DNA of 64,000 nucleotides from positions 64,001-128,000 of the forward strand of contig WGLY01000006.1 of assembly GCA_016125335.1 (NCBI GenBank), read 5' to 3'. Under the pieces are notes generated by a model. The model was not told the DNA's origin and did not search any database. It saw nothing but the letters and a program-made list of their open reading frames with translations. Every line of letters begins with the position of its first letter. Position 1 is the stretch's first letter. Source of the stretch: Frankiales bacterium (GTDB lineage: Bacteria > Actinomycetota > Actinomycetes > S36-B12 > CAIYMF01). The position numbers and the translations under genes were made by a program. This document shows positions 16,599-24,266 of the stretch, piece after piece.

Positions 16599-17363
16599 AT
16601 GGACCTCAAGGGCGCTTCCGCCGTCGTCACGGGCGGGGCCTCCGGGCTCGGTCGTGCGACGGCGCAGGCTCTGACGGCGCGGGGGGTCCCGGTGGTCATC
16701 ATCGACCTGCCGTCCTCCGACGGTTCGGACATCGCCCGGCAGCTGGGTCCGACGGCCGTGTTCGCTCCGGCCGACGTGATGGACACCGCGGCGGTCGAGA
16801 GCGCCTTGGACCTGGCCGAGGAGCGGGCTCCGCTGAGAGCCCTCGTGCACTGCGCCGGCAAGGGCGGCACGCTGCGGGTTGTCGATCGCGACGGCAATCC
16901 GGGCGACGTCGAGACCTACGAGAGCCTCGTGCGGCTGAACCTGGTGGGCTCGTTCAACATGCTGCGCCTGGCGGCCGCCCGGATGGCGGCGCACGACCCG
17001 GTGGCCGACGAGCGCGGCGTCTGCATCATGACGGCGTCGGTGGCGGCCTGGGAGGGGCAGATCGGGCAGATCCCCTACGCCTCCGCCAAGGCAGGCGTTG
17101 TCGGCATGACCCTGGTGGCCGCACGGGACCTGGCCCAGCGGGGAATCCGTGTGTGCAGCATCGCCCCGGGCATCTTCGACACCCCCATCCTGTCCAGGTT
17201 CTCCGACGAGGTCCGGGCGGGCCTGGCCGCGCAGGTCCCCCATCCCGCGCGCCTGGGCCGGCCGGACGAGTTCGCGATGCTCGCCCTGCAGATCATCGAC
17301 AACGCGATGCTGAACGGGGAGACCATCCGGCTGGACGGAGCGATCCGGATGGCCCCTCGATGA
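16599..17363 (+). CDS. SDR family 3-hydroxyacyl-CoA dehydrogenase (HSD10-like)
   Basis: This 254-residue SDR has TGGASGLG near residue 12, HCAGKGG, a Ser in TASVAAWEGQIGQ, and YASAKAGV. The C-terminal part, with IAPGIFDTPIL and MLNGETIRLDGAIRMAPR, closely follows type II 3-hydroxyacyl-CoA dehydrogenases (17beta-HSD10-like). It should oxidise 3-hydroxyacyl-CoA to 3-ketoacyl-CoA for the thiolase 10 bases upstream. Its stop overlaps the next gene's ATG (ATGA). Confidence 0.92.
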   Translation: MDLKGASAVVTGGASGLGRATAQALTARGVPVVIIDLPSSDGSDIARQLGPTAVFAPADVMDTAAVESALDLAEERAPLRALVHCAGKGGTLRVVDRDGNPGDVETYESLVRLNLVGSFNMLRLAAARMAAHDPVADERGVCIMTASVAAWEGQIGQIPYASAKAGVVGMTLVAARDLAQRGIRVCSIAPGIFDTPILSRFSDEVRAGLAAQVPHPARLGRPDEFAMLALQIIDNAMLNGETIRLDGAIRMAPR

Positions 17364-18124
17364 GCGACGAGGTTCTGGTCGACGACCGTGACGGGGTCCG
17401 CATCATCACCATCAACCGTCCGGAGGCGCGCAACGCCATCAACACCGCGGCCGCGACGTCGATCGGCCGAGCGATCGACGAGCTGGACCGTCGTGACGAC
17501 CTCACCATCGGGATCATCACCGGTTCCGGTGGAACCTTCTGCGCGGGCATGGACCTGAAGGCGTTCCTCGCCGGGGAGCGGCCTTCCGTACCCGGACGTG
17601 GTTTCGCCGGGATCGTCGAGGCGCCTCCCGGGAAGCCGATGATCGCCGCCGTCGAGGGCTACGCCCTTGCTGGTGGCTTCGAGATCGCCCTGGCGTGCGA
17701 CTTGATCGTGGCGTCCAGGGATGCCCGCTTCGGCCTACCCGAGGTGAGGCGAGGTCTGGTGGCTGCCGGCGGCGGGCTGCTCCGCCTGCCGGAGCGGGTG
17801 CCCTACCACCTGGCCATGGAGTGGGCGCTGACCGGCGAGCTCGTGGATGCCGAGACCGCGCACCGTGCCGCGCTGGTGAACCACCTCACCGAGGCGGGCG
17901 AGGCGCTCGACACGGCAGTCGCCCTCGCCCGCAGGATCGCGGGAAACGGTCCGCTCGCGGTCCGTGCCACCAAGCAGGTGCTCGTCGAGTCGCCGGCGTG
18001 GCCGCGCACGGAGCGCTTCGAACGCCAGCGCCTGGTCACCGAGCCGGTGCGCGCTTCCGAGGATGCCCAGGAGGGGGCACGGGCGTTCGCAGAGAAGCGC
18101 GCCCCCCAGTGGCGGGGCCGCTGA
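17360..18124 (+). CDS. Enoyl-CoA hydratase/isomerase (crotonase)
   Basis: This 254-residue crotonase hydrates 2-enoyl-CoA. Oxyanion-hole segments GTFCAGMDLKAF and GYALAGGFEIALACD are present. Both catalytic glutamates of the hydratase type are visible, in GGFEIALA and LPEVRRGL. The ATG overlaps the SDR stop by 4 bases. With the thiolase and SDR it completes one beta-oxidation turn in an operon. Confidence 0.93.
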   Translation: MSDEVLVDDRDGVRIITINRPEARNAINTAAATSIGRAIDELDRRDDLTIGIITGSGGTFCAGMDLKAFLAGERPSVPGRGFAGIVEAPPGKPMIAAVEGYALAGGFEIALACDLIVASRDARFGLPEVRRGLVAAGGGLLRLPERVPYHLAMEWALTGELVDAETAHRAALVNHLTEAGEALDTAVALARRIAGNGPLAVRATKQVLVESPAWPRTERFERQRLVTEPVRASEDAQEGARAFAEKRAPQWRGR

Positions 18125-18170
18125 CCTCTTCGCCTTCAGCGACGTTCCGGGCGTCGCCGCAGGTGCGCTT

Positions 18171-18935
18171 CTACTGCGGTGGGGGGAACGACGGACGTCG
18201 CTTCTCCAGGAAGGCGTTGGCACCCTCCACCATGTCCTGGCTGCCGACCGCCTGGATCAGCATCCCCAGCCCGGTGCTGAACGAGTCGCGGGCGGCGTTC
18301 CACCACACGTTGGAGCTGACCTTGGTGATCTCCAGGTAGCGAGCGCTCAGCAGCGACAGCTCGGCGACCCACGAGTCGACCTCGTCCTCGAGCCGGTCGT
18401 CGTCGACGACGGCGTTGACCAGGCCCAGCTGCAGCGCCTGGTCGGCGGAGTACCGACGGCAGAGCATGCTGATCTCCTTTGCGCGCTTCTCCCCGACCTG
18501 CAACCCCATCACGTTCGTGGCGCCTGTCACGGGTGCGCTGCCCACACGCGGACCGGTCTGGCCGAACGTGGCAGACCGGGCGGCGATGGCGAGGTCGCAG
18601 GCCACCACCAGCTCGTTTCCGCCGCCGGCGGCAGCACCGTTCACCGCCGCGATCACGGGTCGGGGACAGCGTCGGATCGCGTCGAACAGGCGCAGCGAGT
18701 TCTCGTACATCGCACGCATCTCGGGTTCGGTCGGGTGAGCGAGCGAGGTGAGCGCGCCACCGGCGCAGAAGCTCCCGGCGCTCCCGGTGATCACGACCGC
18801 CCGGGACGCCGTGGCGCCGTCGAGCGCCTCGACCATGGCCCGGGACATGCCGGGGTCGAAGGCGTTGCGGCGCTCGGGGCGGTTGAGACGGATCCAGGTC
18901 GCGTCGCCCCGATGCTCGACGTTGACGTCGTTCAT
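18171..18935 (-). CDS. Crotonase-fold enzyme of the MenB/BadI subgroup, possible ring-opening hydrolase
   Basis: This 254-residue crotonase has SGGxCAGG-like GSFCAGGALT and GAAAGGGNELVVACDL. It lacks the second hydratase glutamate and has GPRVGS in its place. VGEKRAKEISMLCRRYSADQALQLGLVNAVV is the signature stretch of naphthoate synthase (MenB) and 2-ketocyclohexanecarboxyl-CoA hydrolase (BadI). There is no menaquinone gene nearby, so a Dieckmann or retro-Dieckmann step on a cyclic beta-keto-CoA is a better fit. AGAAGGGGTGGC precedes the ATG at 18935. It is convergent with the hydratase operon and divergent from the GntR regulator. Confidence 0.85.
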   Translation of the reverse strand: MNDVNVEHRGDATWIRLNRPERRNAFDPGMSRAMVEALDGATASRAVVITGSAGSFCAGGALTSLAHPTEPEMRAMYENSLRLFDAIRRCPRPVIAAVNGAAAGGGNELVVACDLAIAARSATFGQTGPRVGSAPVTGATNVMGLQVGEKRAKEISMLCRRYSADQALQLGLVNAVVDDDRLEDEVDSWVAELSLLSARYLEITKVSSNVWWNAARDSFSTGLGMLIQAVGSQDMVEGANAFLEKRRPSFPPPQ

Positions 18936-19005
18936 GCCACCCCTTCTGCGGCGCCGGGAGCACCCGCGCCTTCTGGAGCCGGAGGGCTCTACGGCCTCTG
19001 CGGCA

Positions 19006-19022
19006 GACAATCATGGTAATGG
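19006..19022. promoter_or_regulatory. Candidate operator GACAATCATGGTAATGG
   Basis: This sits between the MenB/BadI-like gene and the GntR gene, 78 bases before the regulator's GTG. Fourteen of 17 bases are identical to the site at 19925-19941. It carries the ATGAT half-site of the island motif on the minus strand and suggests that the regulator controls its own gene. Confidence 0.5.
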
Positions 19023-19099
19023 TGAACATACTCATGAGGACTAGGAATCCGTCGGCCGAGTACGGGACACTACGTCGGCATCCATCGCAGGAGGTAGTC

Positions 19100-19870
19100 G
19101 TGCGCGACGTGAGCGGTTCGACCCGGCCCGGGAACGGCGCGGTTCCACGCGCCCCCAAGGCGGCCATGCTCATCGCCCAGCGCATCGTCCGCGACATCAC
19201 CAACGGGGGGCTGCGACAGGGAGACGTCCTGCCACCCGAGCGGACGATGCTCGAGCAGTACCAGACAGGCAGGGGGACGTTGCGCGAAGCGCTGCGCTAC
19301 CTGGAGTTCCAGGGCGTCATCGCACTCAAGCCAGGACCTCGCGGCGGCCCCGTGCTGCTCAACCCGGACGCGAGCCACCTCGCGAGCACGGTGGTACTGC
19401 TGATGCAGCTCAATCACGCGCCGTTCCGCGAGATCGTGCAGGTTCGAACAGCCCTCGAGCCGATGATCAGCAACATGGCCGCGACGAGCATCTCCCCGGA
19501 GGACCTGGCCGACCTCGAGGAGACGATCGTGCAGATGAGGGACCACCTCGACCACCAGCCGACATTCCTCGAGGCCAACAAGCGGTTCCACGACGTGATC
19601 GCCTGGGCGTCGGGCAACGTCCTGTTCGGGTACCTCGTCGACTCGCTGCTGGAGATCATGGACGGCACGGTCGTGGGGATCGACTACCCCAGCCACCGCC
19701 GCAAGGCGATCCTCACGGCGCACGAGGAGATCTTCTTCGCCTTCCGCGACGGCGACCCCGAGGCCGCCCAGGCCCGGATGACCGAGCACATCAGCGCCTA
19801 CGAGCGCTACGTGCGCAAGAAGTTCCCCGAGGTCCTCAACGAGGTCGTCCCCTGGTCGCCGCTCACCTGA
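19100..19870 (+). CDS. GntR family regulator, FadR/FCD subgroup
   Basis: This 256-residue regulator has an N-terminal winged helix: the segment LPPERTMLEQYQTGRGTLRE is the recognition region, followed by FQGVIALKPGPRGGP. The C-terminal FCD helical domain has RFHDVI and an HEEIFFAFRDGD...MTEHI histidine pair of the metal/effector site. The effector is often an acyl-CoA or carboxylic acid in this family. The GTG at 19100 is preferred: AGGAGGTAGTC is an excellent ribosome-binding site. It is the only regulator within the island, so it is the prime candidate to bind the repeated AT-rich sites. Confidence 0.92.
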   Translation: MRDVSGSTRPGNGAVPRAPKAAMLIAQRIVRDITNGGLRQGDVLPPERTMLEQYQTGRGTLREALRYLEFQGVIALKPGPRGGPVLLNPDASHLASTVVLLMQLNHAPFREIVQVRTALEPMISNMAATSISPEDLADLEETIVQMRDHLDHQPTFLEANKRFHDVIAWASGNVLFGYLVDSLLEIMDGTVVGIDYPSHRRKAILTAHEEIFFAFRDGDPEAAQARMTEHISAYERYVRKKFPEVLNEVVPWSPLT

Positions 19871-19924
19871 CCGGTCCACACTCGGGTCCCGCCACGTTCG
19901 ATCGCAACATCCCGTACGATCACT

Positions 19925-19941
19925 GACAATCATAGGGATGG
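19925..19941. promoter_or_regulatory. Candidate operator GACAATCATAGGGATGG
   Basis: This site is in the spacer between the GntR gene and the following SDR, 44 bases before the SDR start. It is near-identical (14 of 17) to the site at 19006, which supports a real protein-binding element. Confidence 0.48.
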
Positions 19942-19984
19942 ATGTGCGCTGGAACTTTCGTGGCGCTCGGGTGTGGAGGTTCAC

Positions 19985-20758
19985 GTGACGGGGTCGAGGC
20001 TGAGCGGCAAGGTGGCCATGATCACGGGTGGGGCATCCGGCTTGGGCCTCGCGGCCTGCGAGCGGTTCGCCGCCGAAGGGGCCACGGTCGTGTGCGTCGA
20101 CCTCTCCGAGGAGGCCGCGCAGGAGGTCGCCGACCGGCTACCAGGACAGGCGGTGGGCGTCGGGGCCGACGTCTGCGAACCGGCCGCCATGGTGCGGGCC
20201 GTGGAGTCCGCCAGAGCCGCGGTCGGCGACATCGACGTGCTCTTCGCGAATGCCGGTGTGAGCGGCGAGGGAGCAGCCCACGACATGCCCCTCGAGCAGT
20301 GGCGCCGTGTCATCTCGACGAATCTGGACGGCGTCTTCTTCTCCGTCAGGGCCGTGCTCCCCGGGATGATGGAGCGCAGGTCCGGCTCGCTGATCCTTCA
20401 GTCGAGTGCTGCCGGCCTGAAGGGGATGGCGAATCTGGCGTCCTACTCGGCGGCCAAGGCAGGGGTCCTCGGGCTGATGCGCCAGCTCGCGGTGGAGTAC
20501 GCGCCCTACGGGATCCGCTGCAACGCGATCTGCCCCGGCACCATCGCCACTCCCTTGGTGGAGGAGGCCTACCGCCAGCGCTTCGGTGACGGCGGCGCGG
20601 CCGAGGCGATCGCCCGCCGAGGCGCCGACTACCCCCTCGGGCGTCTCGGGGCGCCGTCCGACGTCGCCTCCTACGCGGTGTACCTGGCCAGCGACGAGTC
20701 CGCCTGGGTCACCGGGACCGAGCAGGCGATCGACGGCGGGCTCGTCGCACGCCTGTGA
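19985..20758 (+). CDS. Short-chain dehydrogenase/reductase (SDR)
   Basis: This 257-residue classical SDR has TGGASGLG near 15, FANAGVSG near 88, the catalytic Ser in LQSSAAG, and YSAAKAGV. The C-terminus WVTGTEQAIDGG is the usual family end. The GTG at 19985 has GGAGG 5 bases upstream; an in-frame GTG at 19973 would overlap that site. It likely oxidises a hydroxy group of a pathway intermediate. It is a single gene behind its own operator-like site and is closed by a bidirectional hairpin shared with livF. Confidence 0.92.
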   Translation: MTGSRLSGKVAMITGGASGLGLAACERFAAEGATVVCVDLSEEAAQEVADRLPGQAVGVGADVCEPAAMVRAVESARAAVGDIDVLFANAGVSGEGAAHDMPLEQWRRVISTNLDGVFFSVRAVLPGMMERRSGSLILQSSAAGLKGMANLASYSAAKAGVLGLMRQLAVEYAPYGIRCNAICPGTIATPLVEEAYRQRFGDGGAAEAIARRGADYPLGRLGAPSDVASYAVYLASDESAWVTGTEQAIDGGLVARL

Positions 20759-20770
20759 GTTCCGCGCCTC

Positions 20771-20805
20771 CTGAGGGCACCGTCGGCGGTGGCCTCGGCC
20801 CTCAG
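20771..20805. terminator. Hairpin between convergent SDR and livF genes
   Basis: The arms CTGAGGGC (20771-20778) and GCCCTCAG (20798-20805) are perfect complements. An inner ACCG/CGGT pair at 20779-20790 is nested inside. The element overlaps the livF stop codon and lies 13 bases after the SDR stop, so it could terminate both transcripts. There is no U-tract. Confidence 0.5.
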
Positions 20806-21521
20806 CCCTCGACGAGCGCGGCGTCTCCCAGGAACGCCCGGACGAGGGAGGGGTTCTTGCGCGCCTCAGCGACGGTGCCCTCGTATACGACCTCGCCCCT
20901 CGAGACGACGACGACGGTGTCGGCGACCTCGAGTCCCGCCTCCGCGTTCTGCTCCACCATGAGCACGGACTTGCCCGAGTCGGCGATGCCGCGCGCACTG
21001 ACGAGCACGCTGTCCACCACGGCGGGCGCGAGCCCCATCGAGGGCTCGTCCATGAGGATCACGCTGGCCTGACTCATCAGTGCGCGGCCGAAAGCCAGCA
21101 TCTGCTGCTCACCGCCGCTCAGCAGGCCCGCGGGCCCGTTGCGACGATCGGCCAGGATCGGGAACTGCTCGAAGACCTCCTGCAGCGTGGCCGCCGCCTC
21201 GGCCTTGGAGGCGGTGTACCCGCCGAGCTTGAGGTTCTCGAGCACGGTCAGCGGCGCGAACACGCGCCGGCCCTCCGGGACCATGGCCACGCCCAGCTTC
21301 ACGATCCGGCTCGGGGGCATCCCCAACAGCTCCCTGCCGTCGAGGGTGACCGACCCCCGCTCGGCACGTTGCAGCCCGCAGATGGCACGGAGCGTGGTCG
21401 TCTTCCCGGCGCCGTTCGCCCCGAGCACGAGGGTGATCCGACCCGGCCCGGTCGACAGGCGCATCCCGTTGACCGCCTGGACGGGCCCGTAACGGACGAC
21501 GAGGTCCGAGACCTCAAGCAT
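20802..21521 (-). CDS. livF: Branched-chain-amino-acid-type ABC importer ATPase LivF
   Basis: This 239-residue ATPase has Walker A GANGAGKTT near 34-42, signature LSGGEQQM, Walker B VILMDEPSMGL and a switch His region. VPEGRRVFAPLTVLENL is diagnostic of LivF. It energises the importer encoded with livG, livM, livH and the binding protein. Its start overlaps the livG stop by 8 bases. In this island the transporter probably carries a hydrophobic carboxylate rather than leucine, as Liv-type systems in catabolic clusters often do; that is inference. Confidence 0.93.
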   Translation of the reverse strand: MLEVSDLVVRYGPVQAVNGMRLSTGPGRITLVLGANGAGKTTTLRAICGLQRAERGSVTLDGRELLGMPPSRIVKLGVAMVPEGRRVFAPLTVLENLKLGGYTASKAEAAATLQEVFEQFPILADRRNGPAGLLSGGEQQMLAFGRALMSQASVILMDEPSMGLAPAVVDSVLVSARGIADSGKSVLMVEQNAEAGLEVADTVVVVSRGEVVYEGTVAEARKNPSLVRAFLGDAALVEG

Positions 21522-22287
21522 GCTGCCTCCCGTGCTTGCCCAGATAGGCCTCCTGGACCGCTGCGTTGCGGACGACGTCCTGGGGCGAACCCTCGGCGAT
21601 GAGCGAGCCGAAGTTCATGGCATACAAGTAGTCGCAGGTGTCCACCATCATCGCGACGTCGTGCTCGACGAGAAGCTGGGTCAGCCCCTCGGATCGCAGG
21701 CTGCCGATCAGCCTGCTGATGTCCGCTCGCTCCGTCTTGGTCATGCCGGCGGTCGGCTCGTCCAGCAGCAGCACGCGGGGCTGGACCGCGATGGCGCGCG
21801 CGATCTCGACCCGCCTCTGCACCCCGTAGGACAGCTCGTCCGGCCGGGCCTTCTCGAAGCCCTCGAGCCCCGTGCGTGCGATTGCCTGCCTGACAAGCCC
21901 CTCGATGTCGGCGCTGCGGCTGCTGAGCACGACGTCGGTGGACAGCACGATGTTGTCCCAGACGGTCCGCTCGGGAAGCAGCCGCACCGTCTGGAACGTG
22001 CGAGAGATCCCGAGACCGATGACCCGCTCAGGCTTGACCTTCGAGTAGTCGGTCCCCCCGCACCGGATCTCTCCCCGGGTCAGTTGCACCATCCTCGTCA
22101 GCGCGCCGAGGAGGGTCGTCTTGCCCGACCCGTTGGGGCCGAGGATCCCGGAGACCTCCCCTGGGCGCAGGCCGAAGGACACCCCCTCGACCGCCCTGAT
22201 CCCGCCGTAGCGGACGGTGACGTCCCTGGCTTCCAGGACGGGTACGTAGTCGTACTTCGGCGCTCTGCTGGAGTCCACCGCACCCAC
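21514..22287 (-). CDS. livG: Branched-chain-amino-acid-type ABC importer ATPase LivG
   Basis: This 257-residue ATPase has Walker A GPNGSGKTT, Q-loop GISRTFQTVRLLPERTVWDN, signature LSYGVQRRVEIARA, Walker B VLLLDEPTAGM and a C-terminal YLYAMNFGSLIAEG stretch. LSYGxQR is typical of LivG. The GTG at 22287 lies 2 bases after the livM stop, with GGGGAGG about 10 bases before it. It pairs with LivF as the second nucleotide-binding subunit. Confidence 0.92.
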   Translation of the reverse strand: MGAVDSSRAPKYDYVPVLEARDVTVRYGGIRAVEGVSFGLRPGEVSGILGPNGSGKTTLLGALTRMVQLTRGEIRCGGTDYSKVKPERVIGLGISRTFQTVRLLPERTVWDNIVLSTDVVLSSRSADIEGLVRQAIARTGLEGFEKARPDELSYGVQRRVEIARAIAVQPRVLLLDEPTAGMTKTERADISRLIGSLRSEGLTQLLVEHDVAMMVDTCDYLYAMNFGSLIAEGSPQDVVRNAAVQEAYLGKHGRQHA

Positions 22288-22289
22288 GG

Positions 22290-23222
22290 CTACCCGTCCT
22301 CCCCTGCGCCGGATGCCGCGTGCTCCACGACAGGTCCCTCGGACGCGGCCTCGAGGCGCTCGATCCCTTCGCGCTCCCTCGCCCACTCCCGTCGATGGCG
22401 CCAGTCGTTGACCACGCCGACGACACCTCCCGGGATGAGCACGGCCGCGGTGACCACCACGACGCCATAGATGACGGCTTCCCAGTCCCCGACCGACTGC
22501 AGCACCTCGGGGAGCCACACGAAGAACACGGAGCCGATGAGCGCACCCACCCACGACGCCTGACCTCCCACGATGATCACCGTGAGGGCCAGCACGACCA
22601 GACTGAAACTCACGCTCTCCGGGCTGATCGTGGTCTTGAGGTTGACGGCGAGCGCGCCCGCCAGGCCGCCGAGCAAACCGCTGACCGGGAACGACAGCCG
22701 GCGGTACCGGGCTACCGCGATACCCATGGCGGAGGCCAGCTGCGGGTCCTCGCGGATGGCGTCGAACCGACGCGACAATCGTCCGCGCTCGGTGAACGAG
22801 ACGATCACTGCGACCACGATCGCGACGATCGCCACCTGCCAGGTGGTGATGTCACCGAGGACACCGTAGAGGCCCACGGCACCACCCGTGATCGATCCTC
22901 CGTTCAGCGCGACCGCAGATATCAGCAGCGAGAACGAGACGGTCGCCATCGCCAGGTACAGACCTGCCAGCCGCGCGATGACCAGGCCGAGGAGCCACGC
23001 CACCGCGGTCGCCACCACGGTGGAGGCCGCGACGGCGGTCCAGCTCGCGACGTCGTGCTGCGTCATCAGAATGGCCGTGCCATAGCCGCCGATCGCGTAG
23101 TAGCCGATGGACGCGAAGGAGATGACGCCGAGGCGCAACGGGATCTGGATGCTGACGGCCAACAGGAAGATCGACAGAGTGCTGTCGATCAGCACCTCGT
23201 TCTGCGAGAGCCACCCGATCAT
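22290..23222 (-). CDS. livM: Liv-type ABC importer permease LivM
   Basis: This 310-residue integral membrane protein has about eight hydrophobic segments, including STLSIFLLAVSIQIPLRLGV and LAGALAVNLKTTISPESVSF. The last is the region that aligns with the LivM transmembrane domain. A hydrophilic, acidic C-terminal tail follows the last helix. The ATG at 23222 overlaps the livH stop (ATGA). It forms the translocation channel with LivH. Confidence 0.9.
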   Translation of the reverse strand: MIGWLSQNEVLIDSTLSIFLLAVSIQIPLRLGVISFASIGYYAIGGYGTAILMTQHDVASWTAVAASTVVATAVAWLLGLVIARLAGLYLAMATVSFSLLISAVALNGGSITGGAVGLYGVLGDITTWQVAIVAIVVAVIVSFTERGRLSRRFDAIREDPQLASAMGIAVARYRRLSFPVSGLLGGLAGALAVNLKTTISPESVSFSLVVLALTVIIVGGQASWVGALIGSVFFVWLPEVLQSVGDWEAVIYGVVVVTAAVLIPGGVVGVVNDWRHRREWAREREGIERLEAASEGPVVEHAASGAGEDG

Positions 23223-24109
23223 GTCCGGCGCACCTCCCTCCTGCCCAAGATCCCCTGGGGTCTGACCAGCAGGATCAGGAACAGGAGGCCGAAGGAGACG
23301 GCGGTGACCCAGGTGCCGTCCGTGTAGAGGAGGACGGCGAACTCGGCGAAGGCGAGGATGAACGAGCCCAGGATCACGCCGAACATGCTTCCCACGCCGC
23401 CGAGGATGATGGCGGCGAACGCCTTCAGCAGGAGGGAGTCCCCGGACTCGGGCGTGATCGAGGTGAAGTAGTACGTCAGCAGGGCTCCCGCCAGACCGGC
23501 GAGGCCGCCCGCATAGGCCATCGTCGCGAGCGCCAGGCGCGGACGGTCGATGCCCATCAGCGACGAGACCTCGGGATCCACGCCCAACGCCCGCAGCGCC
23601 AAGCCACGCTTGGACTTGCGGATCCACAACGCGGTACCGACTCCGAGGCCCAGGCCGCACACAAGGATGACGATCATCACGTTGGTGACCGAGACCCCGC
23701 CGATGTCGTAGACCTGGGTCTCGAACGACCCGGCGGAGAAGCCGAACGGGCTGCTGAGGGTCACACGCTGGGCGATCGAGATGGGGATCGCCGACAGACC
23801 GATGCCGCCGATCACGAGTTGCAGCTCGCCGGCGTGCTGATTCTTGGCCCGCCGCATGATCGGCTGGAAGGCCAGGTACTGCATGGCGACGGCGACGACA
23901 GCCCCCGTGACGACGGAGATGGCCACGACCCCCGGCATCCCGAGGGGAATCCGCTCCGTGACGAGGTACGCGACGAACGCGGAGAACATGAAGATGGAGC
24001 CGTGGGCGAAGTTCAGGATGCCGATGGTGCCCCATACCAACGACATGCCGAGCGCGAAGAGCACGTAGATCGACGCCAGGGTCGTGGCGTTGAGCACGTC
24101 CTGGACCAT
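23219..24109 (-). CDS. livH: Liv-type ABC importer permease LivH
   Basis: This 296-residue permease has typical LivH segments: ALGMSLVWGTIGILNFAHGS near the start, SLMGIDRPRLALATMAYAGG, and AFAAIILGGVGSMFGVILGS. GGAGCGGCGGA precedes the ATG at 24109. A long hairpin lies between it and the binding-protein gene upstream, so livHMGF are likely expressed at a lower level than the binding protein. Confidence 0.92.
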   Translation of the reverse strand: MVQDVLNATTLASIYVLFALGMSLVWGTIGILNFAHGSIFMFSAFVAYLVTERIPLGMPGVVAISVVTGAVVAVAMQYLAFQPIMRRAKNQHAGELQLVIGGIGLSAIPISIAQRVTLSSPFGFSAGSFETQVYDIGGVSVTNVMIVILVCGLGLGVGTALWIRKSKRGLALRALGVDPEVSSLMGIDRPRLALATMAYAGGLAGLAGALLTYYFTSITPESGDSLLLKAFAAIILGGVGSMFGVILGSFILAFAEFAVLLYTDGTWVTAVSFGLLFLILLVRPQGILGRREVRRT

Positions 24110-24160
24110 TCCGCCGCTCCGTTCCCGAACCCATCGACGACAGCATCTGTCAGGTGGAGA

Positions 24161-24215
24161 CGCTCCCGGGCAGTTCGAGTGCTTGACGCTTCGCGTCACG
24201 AACTGCCCGGGAGCG
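24161..24215 (-). terminator. Very stable intercistronic hairpin between the binding-protein gene and livH
   Basis: Two 17-base arms, CGCTCCCGGGCAGTTCG (24161-24177) and CGAACTGCCCGGGAGCG (24199-24215), are perfect complements. The loop itself holds a smaller TGACGC/GCGTCA stem. It lies 52 bases after the binding-protein stop and 52 bases before the livH start. There is no U-run, so partial termination or 3'-end protection of the upstream message is likely. Such a site would yield excess binding protein over permease. Confidence 0.75.
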
Positions 24216-24266
24216 GGCGTCCTGAGCAGGGGAGTCAATCCTGCCAGGACCGTCGGTCGTCGCGTG

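Noticed and set aside
18171-18935. Menaquinone biosynthesis MenB
   Set aside because: No other men gene is near and the gene sits inside a degradative island; a full-genome check is still needed to exclude it.
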